Assembly (NCBI GenBank): GCA_031268125.1
Contig: JAIRXT010000225.1
Span: 1 to 9,414, forward strand
DNA: 9,414 bases
Origin: Treponema sp.
GTDB taxonomy: Bacteria; Spirochaetota; Spirochaetia; Treponematales; Breznakiellaceae
Direction of reading: 5' to 3'
Shown: positions 1-6,345 of the stretch, piece by piece
Position numbering within the stretch: the stretch's first letter is position 1
How the letters are laid out: each line of letters opens with the position of its first letter
The notes under the pieces: generated by a model
What the model was told of the DNA's origin: nothing
Databases searched by the model: none
The model's input: the letters and a program-made list of their open reading frames with translations, nothing else
Program-made: the position numbers and the translations under genes

Positions 1-126
1 TTCCACACGGTGAATGAGACCGTATGGACCGGCTATCCCAAGATGAACGACGGTTCAGGAGTTCCCCCGACCCTCAACATAGACGGTTACGGGATCAAGG
101 GTTTATACAACCTTAGGAACAAATAG
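1..126 (+). CDS. ABC transporter substrate-binding protein, C-terminal end (partial)
   Basis: An open frame enters from the left edge and stops at TAG 124-126, leaving 41 residues. They include WTGYPKMNDG and end in GYGIKGLYNLRNK. A W/Y/G-rich end of this kind fits the C-terminus of family 5 (peptide/nickel/oligosaccharide) extracellular solute-binding proteins. The stronger argument is position: it lies directly before the OppB-, OppC-, OppD- and OppF-like genes, where the binding-protein gene of such an operon is normally found. The protein would capture substrate outside the cytoplasmic membrane and hand it to the permeases. The fragment is too short to identify the substrate. Family assignment is mainly from context; the existence of a coding 3' end is fairly safe. 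Confidence 0.65.
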   Translation, partial: FHTVNETVWTGYPKMNDGSGVPPTLNIDGYGIKGLYNLRNK

Positions 127-138
127 CGCCGCTTTTTC

Positions 139-162
139 AGGCGGCCCCTTCGGGGGCCGCCT
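139..162 (+). terminator. Perfect C(UUCG)G stem-loop between binding-protein and permease genes
   Basis: A 10-bp perfect stem (139-148 with 153-162) is closed by the very stable UUCG tetraloop. It begins 13 nt after the binding-protein stop codon. No T-run follows (next bases are ATCATTAATTC), so it is not a classical intrinsic terminator. In transporter operons such structures commonly act as partial terminators or 3' stabilisers that raise binding-protein mRNA over permease mRNA; that role here is inference. A weaker 5-bp hairpin (128-132 with 141-145) uses part of the same left arm and would compete with it. Confidence 0.75.
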
Positions 163-194
163 ATCATTAATTCACCATCACAAGAGAGGCTGTA

Positions 195-1208
195 ATGAGC
201 GGATATTGGAAATACATGGGGAAAAAACTGGGCTGGTACCTGGTAACCCTCTTTGTGGCGGTCCTGCTTAACTTCCTGCTTCCCCGGCTTATCCCCGGAA
301 ACCCGGTGGCATCCTTAGTGGCCAACGCCACCACCGGGATGACCGATGCCCAGGCAATTAAGCGGATCTATGACGCCTACATGACGGAATTCGGCCTGGA
401 TAAACCCATCTGGCAGCAGTTTTTTATTTATGTCGGTAAGCTGGTCCATGGGGATATGGGGAGGTCCTTTAACCAGTACCCCCGGGAGGTATCGGATATC
501 ATCAGTACCGCCCTGCCTTGGACCCTGCGGCTCCAAATTCCCGCTATCATCACCGGCTGGTTTTTGGGTAACGCCCTGGGGGCCCTGGCCGCCTACCGGA
601 AGGGTGTTTTCGACAAGGTCTTTTTCCCCTTCTTCCTATTTATCGCCGCCATCCCCGCGTTCGGCCTGGGGATCGTGCTGGTACACTTTCTGGCCAATAC
701 CCTTCACCTGTTCCCCGGCCGGCTGGGTTACGCCTTCGACATGCTTATTAACTGGAAGAACCCCGCCTTTATCTTTTCGGTGCTGAACCATTACCGGCTG
801 CCCTTTTTGACGATGGTGCTGGTAGCCATAGGGGGCCAGTCCCTGGGGATGCGGGAAATGTCAATCTACGAACTCAACGCCGACTACGTTAAGTACAGCC
901 GGCTTTTAGGCATAAAAGATTCCCGGATTGTCTGGTACGTGTTCCGCAACGCCATGCTGCCCCAGATAACCGGCCTGGCCCTTTCTTTGGGGACTATGGT
1001 TGGGGGGAACCTTATCGCAGAGATTGTCTTTAGCTATCCGGGAATTGGGACAACAATGCTGCTGGGGATCAGTTCCCAGGACTTCCCCCTTATTTCAGGC
1101 TGTACGCTGATCATCACGATTACGGTCTTGGCGGCTAATTTCCTGGTAGACATTATCTGCGGGGTCATCGATCCCCGGATTCGGCTGACCCAGCAGGAGG
1201 AGGGCTAA
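195..1208 (+). CDS. Opp/Dpp-type ABC transporter permease, OppB-like
   Basis: A 337-residue inner-membrane permease, the usual size for OppB/DppB. The N-terminus carries a first membrane segment (about residues 12-30) followed by the LPRLIPGNP motif typical of this subunit. A periplasmic stretch follows, then further hydrophobic segments near 112-135, 143-168, 202-218, 257-277 and 298-322. The EAA-type cytoplasmic loop that docks to the ATPases lies at about residues 228-256 (NADYVKYSRLLGI...RNAMLPQ), followed by the family's EIVFSYPGIG. The ATG at 195 has a purine-rich AGAGAGG about 6 nt upstream. It is followed after one base by the second permease, with which it should form the translocation channel. 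I see no damaged motif. The substrate is not deducible; peptides or oligosaccharides are both possible for this family. Confidence 0.93.
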   Translation: MSGYWKYMGKKLGWYLVTLFVAVLLNFLLPRLIPGNPVASLVANATTGMTDAQAIKRIYDAYMTEFGLDKPIWQQFFIYVGKLVHGDMGRSFNQYPREVSDIISTALPWTLRLQIPAIITGWFLGNALGALAAYRKGVFDKVFFPFFLFIAAIPAFGLGIVLVHFLANTLHLFPGRLGYAFDMLINWKNPAFIFSVLNHYRLPFLTMVLVAIGGQSLGMREMSIYELNADYVKYSRLLGIKDSRIVWYVFRNAMLPQITGLALSLGTMVGGNLIAEIVFSYPGIGTTMLLGISSQDFPLISGCTLIITITVLAANFLVDIICGVIDPRIRLTQQEEG

Positions 1209-1209
1209 G

Positions 1210-2172
1210 ATGGGACACCTATTTAGCACCGCGTTTAAGTCGGGTAAATTCCGCTTTGGTTTTATTGTAATTTCCCTGATTCTCCTTTTGGTGGTCTTTT
1301 TCCCGGTCTTTAACCATACCGACCCCCTGTCAATGGACGGGGGACTCTTTGAACCGCCCAACCTTTTTGAATTTATAAGAGGAGGGCCGGCGGAGGAAGA
1401 GGCCGGCATGAGTGCGGAGGAACAGGCCGTGGCCGACGACATTATGGCACAGTTCGGCCTTTCCGCAGTACAAAAAGAACTCCCCAAGGTTCTCCACGTG
1501 CTGGGGACCGACAATTTCGGCAGGGATACCCTGGTGGAACTGGTGGCCGCCACCCGGACCAGCCTCCTCATCGGCCTTATCGCCGGGACTATCGCCACGA
1601 TTATCGGCCTTTCGGTCGGCCTGGTGGCAGGATATTCCGGGGGCATGGTGGATAATCTCCTTTCCACCGTAACGAATATCTTTATTGTCATCCCTTCGTT
1701 TGTGATTCTGGTCCTGGTATCGGTCAGCATCAATTCCCGGAACTTTCTTACCACCGCCCTGGTCATCGGCATTACCAGTTGGCCCTGGACCGCCCGTTCC
1801 GTGCGGGCCCAGACCACAAGCCTCCGCAACCGGGACCACGTAAACCTTTCCAAGCTTTCCGGCCACAGCATGCCCCGGATCATCGTCCGGGACGTGCTGC
1901 CCTATCTGGCTTCCTACGTGATGATGGCCTTTATCCTCCAGGTGGCATCGGGGATCCTCTCGGAGGCCAGCCTTTCCATGCTGGGCTTGGGCCCCCAAAA
2001 CGTGGCAAGCCTGGGGCTGATGATGAACTGGGCCATGACCTTTAGCGCCCTGCCGGTGGGGGCTTGGTGGGCCTTCCTCCCGGTAGTCCTGATGATAGCG
2101 CTGATCTCGTTCTCCCTTAACCTGATTAACTCCGGGCTGGATCAGATATTCAACCCCCAGATAAGGAGCTAA
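1210..2172 (+). CDS. Opp/Dpp-type ABC transporter permease, OppC-like
   Basis: A 320-residue partner permease. The first membrane segment is at residues 14-33. The hallmark HVLGTDNFGRDTL of OppC/DppC proteins begins at residue 96, followed by membrane segments near 118-141, 155-174, 179-193, 232-252 and 286-308. The EAA loop is about 208-231 (DHVNLSKLSGHSMPRIIVRDVLP), then GILSEASLSMLGLG, both family features. Between the first segment and the LGTD motif there are about 60 residues with an acidic, Glu/Ala-rich patch (about 58-80, e.g. GGPAEEEAGMSAEEQ), longer than I expect for this family. The ribosome-binding site AGGAGGAGGG lies within the end of the previous gene, and only one base separates the genes, so they are probably translationally coupled. 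Confidence 0.93.
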   Translation: MGHLFSTAFKSGKFRFGFIVISLILLLVVFFPVFNHTDPLSMDGGLFEPPNLFEFIRGGPAEEEAGMSAEEQAVADDIMAQFGLSAVQKELPKVLHVLGTDNFGRDTLVELVAATRTSLLIGLIAGTIATIIGLSVGLVAGYSGGMVDNLLSTVTNIFIVIPSFVILVLVSVSINSRNFLTTALVIGITSWPWTARSVRAQTTSLRNRDHVNLSKLSGHSMPRIIVRDVLPYLASYVMMAFILQVASGILSEASLSMLGLGPQNVASLGLMMNWAMTFSALPVGAWWAFLPVVLMIALISFSLNLINSGLDQIFNPQIRS

Positions 2173-2174
2173 CT

Positions 2175-3266
2175 ATGTCCGCCATGCTGGAAGTAAAGAA
2201 TCTGATTACCTACTACAAAACCCGGATGGACGAGAAGATCTGTTCCGTGGACGATGTGTCTTTTGTCCTGGAGGACGGGAAATCCCTGGGGATCGCCGGG
2301 GAATCCGGCTGCGGAAAATCCACGCTGGCCATGAGCGTCATGGGCTATTATTTCCCGCCCCTGTACTACCAGTCGGGCAGCATCGTTATCGACGGGAAGG
2401 ATATTACCTCCCTAAGTCCCGATGTGATCCGGCGGACCGTGCTGGGAACCGACATTGCCTACATTCCCCAGGCGGCCATGAACGCCCTGAACCCTACCCG
2501 AAAGATCATGCGGTTTATCGAGGATGTGTTGAAGGCCCACGGCTCCGCCCTGTCTAAACAGGAGATGCGGGACCTGGCGGAAGACCGTTTCAGCATCCTT
2601 AACCTGCCCGCCAAGGTGCTGGACCAGTACGCGGTGGAGCTGTCCGGGGGGATGAAGCAGCGGACCGTCATCGCCATATCAACAATACTAAGCCCCAAGG
2701 TGCTGATAGCCGACGAGCCTTCTTCCGCCCTGGACGTGTCTTCCCAGAAGATCGTAATAAGGCTGCTTCACGATTTAATGGACAAGGGATTTGTCCGGTC
2801 CATGCTGTTTATTACCCACGAGTTACCCCTGCTGTTCAACGTTACCGATGACATCATGGTGATGTACGCGGGGGAGATTGTGGAGCGGGGAGCGGCGAAG
2901 GAGATGGTCTTTGACCCGCTGATGCCCTATTCAAAGGGATTAATGAACTCAATCATCGTGCCGGAAGAAGGAACCCGGGGCCATGTGCTGCAGGCCATAC
3001 CGGGAGCGCCCCCTAACCTGAAAATCCGGCCCGAAGGCTGCCGTTTTTCCGAGCGCTGTCAGTACCGGGAGGTCTGCAAGGGTCCGCTGGAGAATAAGGC
3101 TGCGGGGCAGGGAAGAATCTACCGCTGCCGGATGGGAGAGGGGAAACTCCGGGATCTGTACCGGGGACAGGAGGAACAGGTGAAGAAGTTCCCCCTGGTT
3201 TCTCATACATTTGTGGATGAGAAAATAGCCGCCGCTGTGGGAACGAAGGGGGCAGAGCATGAATGA
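2175..3266 (+). CDS. Opp/Dpp-type ABC transporter ATPase, OppD-like with four-Cys C-terminal domain
   Basis: A 363-residue cytoplasmic ATPase that drives import. Visible motifs are Walker A GESGCGKST (42-50), Q-loop Gln99, signature LSGGM (156-160, the Met variant common in OppD), Walker B VLIAD with Glu181, and the H-loop His215. After the core comes the oligopeptide-transporter C-terminal domain (IPGAPPNL at 275-282) with Cys289, Cys295, Cys301 and Cys318, spaced x5, x5 and x16. Such a Cys set is known to bind an iron-sulfur cluster in some DppD/OppD proteins; cluster binding here is inference. AGGAG ends 6 nt before the ATG, and the gene starts 2 nt after the OppC-like stop. Its 3' end overlaps the next ATPase gene by 8 nt, consistent with a coupled ATPase heterodimer. 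Confidence 0.95.
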   Translation: MSAMLEVKNLITYYKTRMDEKICSVDDVSFVLEDGKSLGIAGESGCGKSTLAMSVMGYYFPPLYYQSGSIVIDGKDITSLSPDVIRRTVLGTDIAYIPQAAMNALNPTRKIMRFIEDVLKAHGSALSKQEMRDLAEDRFSILNLPAKVLDQYAVELSGGMKQRTVIAISTILSPKVLIADEPSSALDVSSQKIVIRLLHDLMDKGFVRSMLFITHELPLLFNVTDDIMVMYAGEIVERGAAKEMVFDPLMPYSKGLMNSIIVPEEGTRGHVLQAIPGAPPNLKIRPEGCRFSERCQYREVCKGPLENKAAGQGRIYRCRMGEGKLRDLYRGQEEQVKKFPLVSHTFVDEKIAAAVGTKGAEHE

Positions 3267-4125
3267 TACGGCAAAGGACAACAGAAAAAACATAGGCGAA
3301 GTTTTCCTGAGCGCAAAGGGCTTGTGCCGGGACTTCGGGTCCGGGAAGAGCAAGACCGTGGCGGTAAACAATGTGGACTTTGAGTTCCGCCGGGGAGAAA
3401 TTATTTCGATTGTGGGGGAAAGCGGGAGCGGCAAAACCACCCTGGCAAAGATGGTGCTGGGGCTTTTAAGCTCCTCGGCGGGGGAGATTATCTTTGAAGG
3501 GAAACCCCGCGACATTTCCACCCAAAGCAAACGCCGCCTGTACTGGCAGAATATTCAGGCCATATTCCAGGACCCCTTTTCCACCTACAACATCTTTAAC
3601 AAGGTGGACGAGGTGCTGATGGACTGTATCCGCTTGAAAAGCGGACGCTTGCAAAGCGGACGCTTGCAGGGGGGGGGAAATTTAAGCAAAGAAGAAAAAT
3701 TTGAACGGATGAAGGACGCCTGTAGTTTCGTGAATTTGAAATTTGAGGAACTGTCCAACAAGTACCCCTTTGAATTGTCCGGCGGCCAGATGCAGCGGCT
3801 GATGATCGCCCGGATCTTCATGCTTAAACCCAAGCTGCTTATCGCCGATGAGCCTACCTCGATGATAGATGCCTGTTCCCGGGCGACAATCCTGGACATG
3901 ATGTTGAAGCTGCGGGACGAGATAGACATGACGATTGTGTTTATTACCCACGACATAGGCTTGGCCTATTACATTTCCGACACGGTGTACATCATGGAAC
4001 ATGGGGTCATCGTGGAGCAGGGAACGGCGGACCAGGCGATACTTCACCCCACATCGGATTACACCAAGCGGCTTTTAGGGGACGTGCCCAAGATCTACGA
4101 ACCCTGGGACTTTAGAGCCGGTTAG
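3259..4125 (+). CDS. Opp/Dpp-type ABC transporter ATPase, OppF-like, short, with repeat/poly-G insert
   Basis: The 288-residue second ATPase. It has Walker A GESGSGKTT (53-61), Q-loop Gln104 in the QDPF motif, signature LSGGQ (173-177), Walker B LLIAD with Glu198, a D-loop variant SMID (201-204) and H-loop His231. Catalytic residues look complete. It ends soon after DYTKRLLGDVP and so lacks the C-terminal Cys-containing domain carried by its partner; full OppF proteins are usually some 30-40 residues longer. Residues 125-140 (RLKSGRLQSGRLQGGG) are low-complexity, encoded by 15-bp repeats and a nine-G tract. They sit in the helical subdomain between Q-loop and signature, where family members vary in length. 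The ATG lies inside the end of the previous gene (8-nt overlap) after an AAGGGGG ribosome-binding site. Confidence 0.93.
   Translation: MNDTAKDNRKNIGEVFLSAKGLCRDFGSGKSKTVAVNNVDFEFRRGEIISIVGESGSGKTTLAKMVLGLLSSSAGEIIFEGKPRDISTQSKRRLYWQNIQAIFQDPFSTYNIFNKVDEVLMDCIRLKSGRLQSGRLQGGGNLSKEEKFERMKDACSFVNLKFEELSNKYPFELSGGQMQRLMIARIFMLKPKLLIADEPTSMIDACSRATILDMMLKLRDEIDMTIVFITHDIGLAYYISDTVYIMEHGVIVEQGTADQAILHPTSDYTKRLLGDVPKIYEPWDFRAG
3631..3677 (+). repeat. 15-bp tandem repeats running into a nine-G homopolymer inside the OppF-like gene
   Basis: Two units of CGCTTGNAAAGCGGA (3631-3645 and 3646-3660; N = A then C) are followed by a partial third unit (3661-3668) and nine consecutive G (3669-3677). Each full unit is also a small hairpin (CGCTT with AAGCG around a 3-base loop). 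The period is a multiple of three, so unit number can change without frameshift. The G tract cannot: eight G give a TAA at 3683-3685 and ten G give a TGA at 3702-3704, both before the ABC signature motif. Confidence 0.9.
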
Positions 4126-4131
4126 GCGGGT

Positions 4132-4139
4132 AGAAGGGG
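4132..4139 (+). promoter_or_regulatory. Misplaced ribosome-binding site before the MATE gene
   Basis: AGAAGGGG is the only Shine-Dalgarno-like sequence before the MATE gene. It ends 21 nt before the ATG at 4161, too far for normal use, but exactly 6 nt before an in-frame ATT (4146-4148). An in-frame TAG at 4131-4133 excludes starts further upstream. An ATT start would add five residues (start Met, then SSTS) before MTQG. ATT starts are rare but known in bacteria. The ATG remains the default choice. Confidence 0.4.
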
Positions 4140-4160
4140 CGGACTATTTCCTCAACATCC

Positions 4161-5519
4161 ATGACGCAGGGTTTCCCCGGCAAGGTTTTGATTCTGTTTA
4201 CCCTGCCCGTCATGGCAGGGGATTTTTTTCGCCTCTTTTATTCGATGGCGGACGCCATTATTGTCGGCCAGACTCTGGGCCCGGAGTCCCTGGCGGCTAT
4301 TGGTTGTACTACCCCCCTTCTCTCTTTTGTTTTTGGATTTACCGTAGGATTAACGGCGGGTTTTTCCATAGTTTTTGCCCAGCGTTTCGGCGCGGGGGAC
4401 GAGAAGGGCCTGCGTCTTAGTTTTACGGTGAGCCTGTTGCTCTGCGCCGCCGCGGCGGTCCTGCTTTTGGCGCTGTGCCTGCCCCTGGTCAGGCCCGTTC
4501 TGGTTTTGCTTAACACCCCGGCGGAGATTCTGGATAACGCCGCGGCTTATATGTCTATTCTTATGTGGGGCGTCCCCGTTGCCCTGGTGGATTATCTCCT
4601 GTCCAACAGCATCCGTTCCCTGGGGGATTCAAAAACCCCCCTCTATTTTCAGGTGGCCGCCTCCCTGGTGAACATTGTCCTGGATTACGGCTTTATTTTG
4701 ATCTTCCATTGGGGTGTGGCGGGGGCGGCCGTAGCCACGGTTATCGCCAACTTCTGCGTCGCCCTGCTGTGTGCCGTTCATATCATCCGCCGGTACCCGC
4801 AGTTGCTGCCCTCCCGGGAGGTATTCCGGGGTTTCTCCGGGAAGCTGTTCCCGGAGGCCGGGACGCTGCTGCCCCTGGGCCTTTCTATGGGCCTCCAGCG
4901 TTCCATCGTGGAAATTGGCAATATCCTGGTCCAGGGAGCCATGAACGGCCTGGGGGCCCTGTCCATAGCGGCGGTGGCGGCGGGCCAGCGGGTCCGGCAG
5001 TTAAACATGCTGCCCCTGTTTGCCCTTAGCATATCGGTGTCGGTTTTTACGGCCCAGAACTACGGAGCGGGAAAGACGAAGCGGATCTACTCCGGCATCT
5101 GCCAGGCCGGCCTTATCTCCCTGGGCTTCTGCGCCCTTATGGCCCTGATTAATTTTTCGTCGGGCCCTTTCCTGGTTTCCCTGTTCCTGAAGGATTCCCC
5201 GGAAGCGGCGGCCCTGTCGGTCAGGTATATCCGGTACATCGGGGCCGCCCTGTCCTTCCTGGGCCTTATGCTGATCTTCCGCAGCGCCATGCAGGGCATG
5301 GGAAAAAACATTTCCCCCACCGTTTGCAGCGTCATGGAAACGGTTATGAGCGTAGTTACCGCTTTTTTCCTGGTCCCCCGTTTTGGTTTTACCGGAATCT
5401 GCCTGGCAAACCCCCTGTCGTGGATCGCCTCCGGAATACCCCTCTACATCGCCTTTGCGTGGTTTATCCGGCAACAGCGGCGCGGATCAGCATTACGTCC
5501 CCAAAGCCGAACCGCTTAG
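4161..5519 (+). CDS. MATE family multidrug/metabolite exporter
   Basis: A 452-residue protein, the normal length for a MATE exporter, with roughly twelve hydrophobic segments in two homologous halves. Near the N-terminus is the family hallmark TLPVMAG...LFYSMADAIIVGQTLGPESLAAIG (about 14-48). The second half repeats the pattern with NMLPLFALSISVSVFTAQNYGAGK. MATE proteins export cationic compounds or metabolites in exchange for Na+ or H+ across the cytoplasmic membrane; the substrate cannot be told. The gene starts 35 nt after the OppF-like stop, so read-through is possible. Its start is uncertain: the ATG has no close ribosome-binding site, while an in-frame ATT at 4146 does. The basic tail (IRQQRRGSALRPQSRTA) is encoded by DNA that also encodes the end of the convergent methyltransferase. 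Confidence 0.93.
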   Translation: MTQGFPGKVLILFTLPVMAGDFFRLFYSMADAIIVGQTLGPESLAAIGCTTPLLSFVFGFTVGLTAGFSIVFAQRFGAGDEKGLRLSFTVSLLLCAAAAVLLLALCLPLVRPVLVLLNTPAEILDNAAAYMSILMWGVPVALVDYLLSNSIRSLGDSKTPLYFQVAASLVNIVLDYGFILIFHWGVAGAAVATVIANFCVALLCAVHIIRRYPQLLPSREVFRGFSGKLFPEAGTLLPLGLSMGLQRSIVEIGNILVQGAMNGLGALSIAAVAAGQRVRQLNMLPLFALSISVSVFTAQNYGAGKTKRIYSGICQAGLISLGFCALMALINFSSGPFLVSLFLKDSPEAAALSVRYIRYIGAALSFLGLMLIFRSAMQGMGKNISPTVCSVMETVMSVVTAFFLVPRFGFTGICLANPLSWIASGIPLYIAFAWFIRQQRRGSALRPQSRTA

Positions 5520-6345
5520 CCGCCCGGTCCGCCAGGGCCTTGACCGGCCGGGGGGCCGCTCCCGCCGCAAGCCCGCCCCAGGTACGGACTCGCTGTACCC
5601 GGAAGCCCTCCTGCCGGAGGAGCCGGGACAGGGTGCTTACCGAAAACAGGTACAGGTGGTCAAAGATTGCCGATCTCCAGCGTCCCCGGAACAGCCGGGC
5701 CTGGAAACCCGCGATATTCGGTGTAGTTACCAGAAAATAGCCCCCCGGGGCCAGTATCCGGCGGACTTCCGCTGTAAATCCTGCCGGGTCGTTCAGGTGT
5801 TCGATCAAATGGGAGGCCAGAACCAGGTTGAAGGATCCCGGCGGGAATTTGCACGCCTCCAGGGGGAGGCTCCGCACGTCCAGGGATCGTTCCCGCCGGG
5901 CGTATTCCGCGGAGGGGGAAATTTCCACCCCCGTACAGTTCCAGCCCCGGTCCCGGAGTTTTTCCAGGAGGGCGCCGGTGGCGCAGCCTATGTCCAGCGC
6001 CCGGGGCGTCCGGCCGCGTAGTTCCGCCTCAATTTCCGGGAAGCCCGCGTCATCAAGGGCCAGCTCCTGGAGCCGGAGAAAGGATGCCTCGTTGCCAAGT
6101 TCGTAGGAAAGGTAATCTTTCCCGTACACCGTTTGGTAGCGGTCTTCTACGGCGGATTTTTCCGGCTGGGGGTTCATCTGAACCAGGCCGCAGTCCGTAC
6201 AGCGGACGTAGGAAAAACCTTCGCAGGACAGCCGCTGCCTGAATGACGTTCCCCCGCAGAGGGCGCAGGGAATAATTTTCCTGTTTTCCGCCTGTACCGG
6301 GGTGGACCAGGTTTTGACCGCCCGGTTCCCGCCGGAACGGGGCAC
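5464..6345 (-). CDS. Class I SAM-dependent methyltransferase with N-terminal CxxC/CxxC segment
   Basis: From the GTG start at 6345 this is 293 residues. Residues 27-52 hold two CxxC pairs (CALC and CTDC), resembling the zinc-binding segment seen at the front of some C- or sugar methyltransferases. The Rossmann-type methyltransferase follows: SAM motif I LDIGCATG (117-124), acidic Glu141 after strand 2 (GVEIS), HLIEHLNDP (179-187) and PGGYFLVTTPN (200-210), as in COG2227/UbiG-like enzymes. The acceptor is unknown. An ATG at 6390 would give 15 more residues, but it lies deep in the previous gene. The GTG overlaps that gene's stop in TAGTG and has a near-perfect GGAGGT 6 nt upstream, so I prefer it. 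Third gene of the minus-strand operon. Its last 56 bp overlap the convergent MATE gene. Confidence 0.88.
   Translation of the reverse strand: MPRSGGNRAVKTWSTPVQAENRKIIPCALCGGTSFRQRLSCEGFSYVRCTDCGLVQMNPQPEKSAVEDRYQTVYGKDYLSYELGNEASFLRLQELALDDAGFPEIEAELRGRTPRALDIGCATGALLEKLRDRGWNCTGVEISPSAEYARRERSLDVRSLPLEACKFPPGSFNLVLASHLIEHLNDPAGFTAEVRRILAPGGYFLVTTPNIAGFQARLFRGRWRSAIFDHLYLFSVSTLSRLLRQEGFRVQRVRTWGGLAAGAAPRPVKALADRAAKRFGFGDVMLIRAAVAG

Noticed and set aside
1095..1883. Long minus-strand open frame (262 codons) under the two permease genes, and similar long frames such as 1330-1998 minus and 5383-6021 plus
   Set aside because: They lie opposite genes with clear family motifs, have Arg/Pro/Gly-rich compositions typical of GC-rich shadow frames and show no domain.
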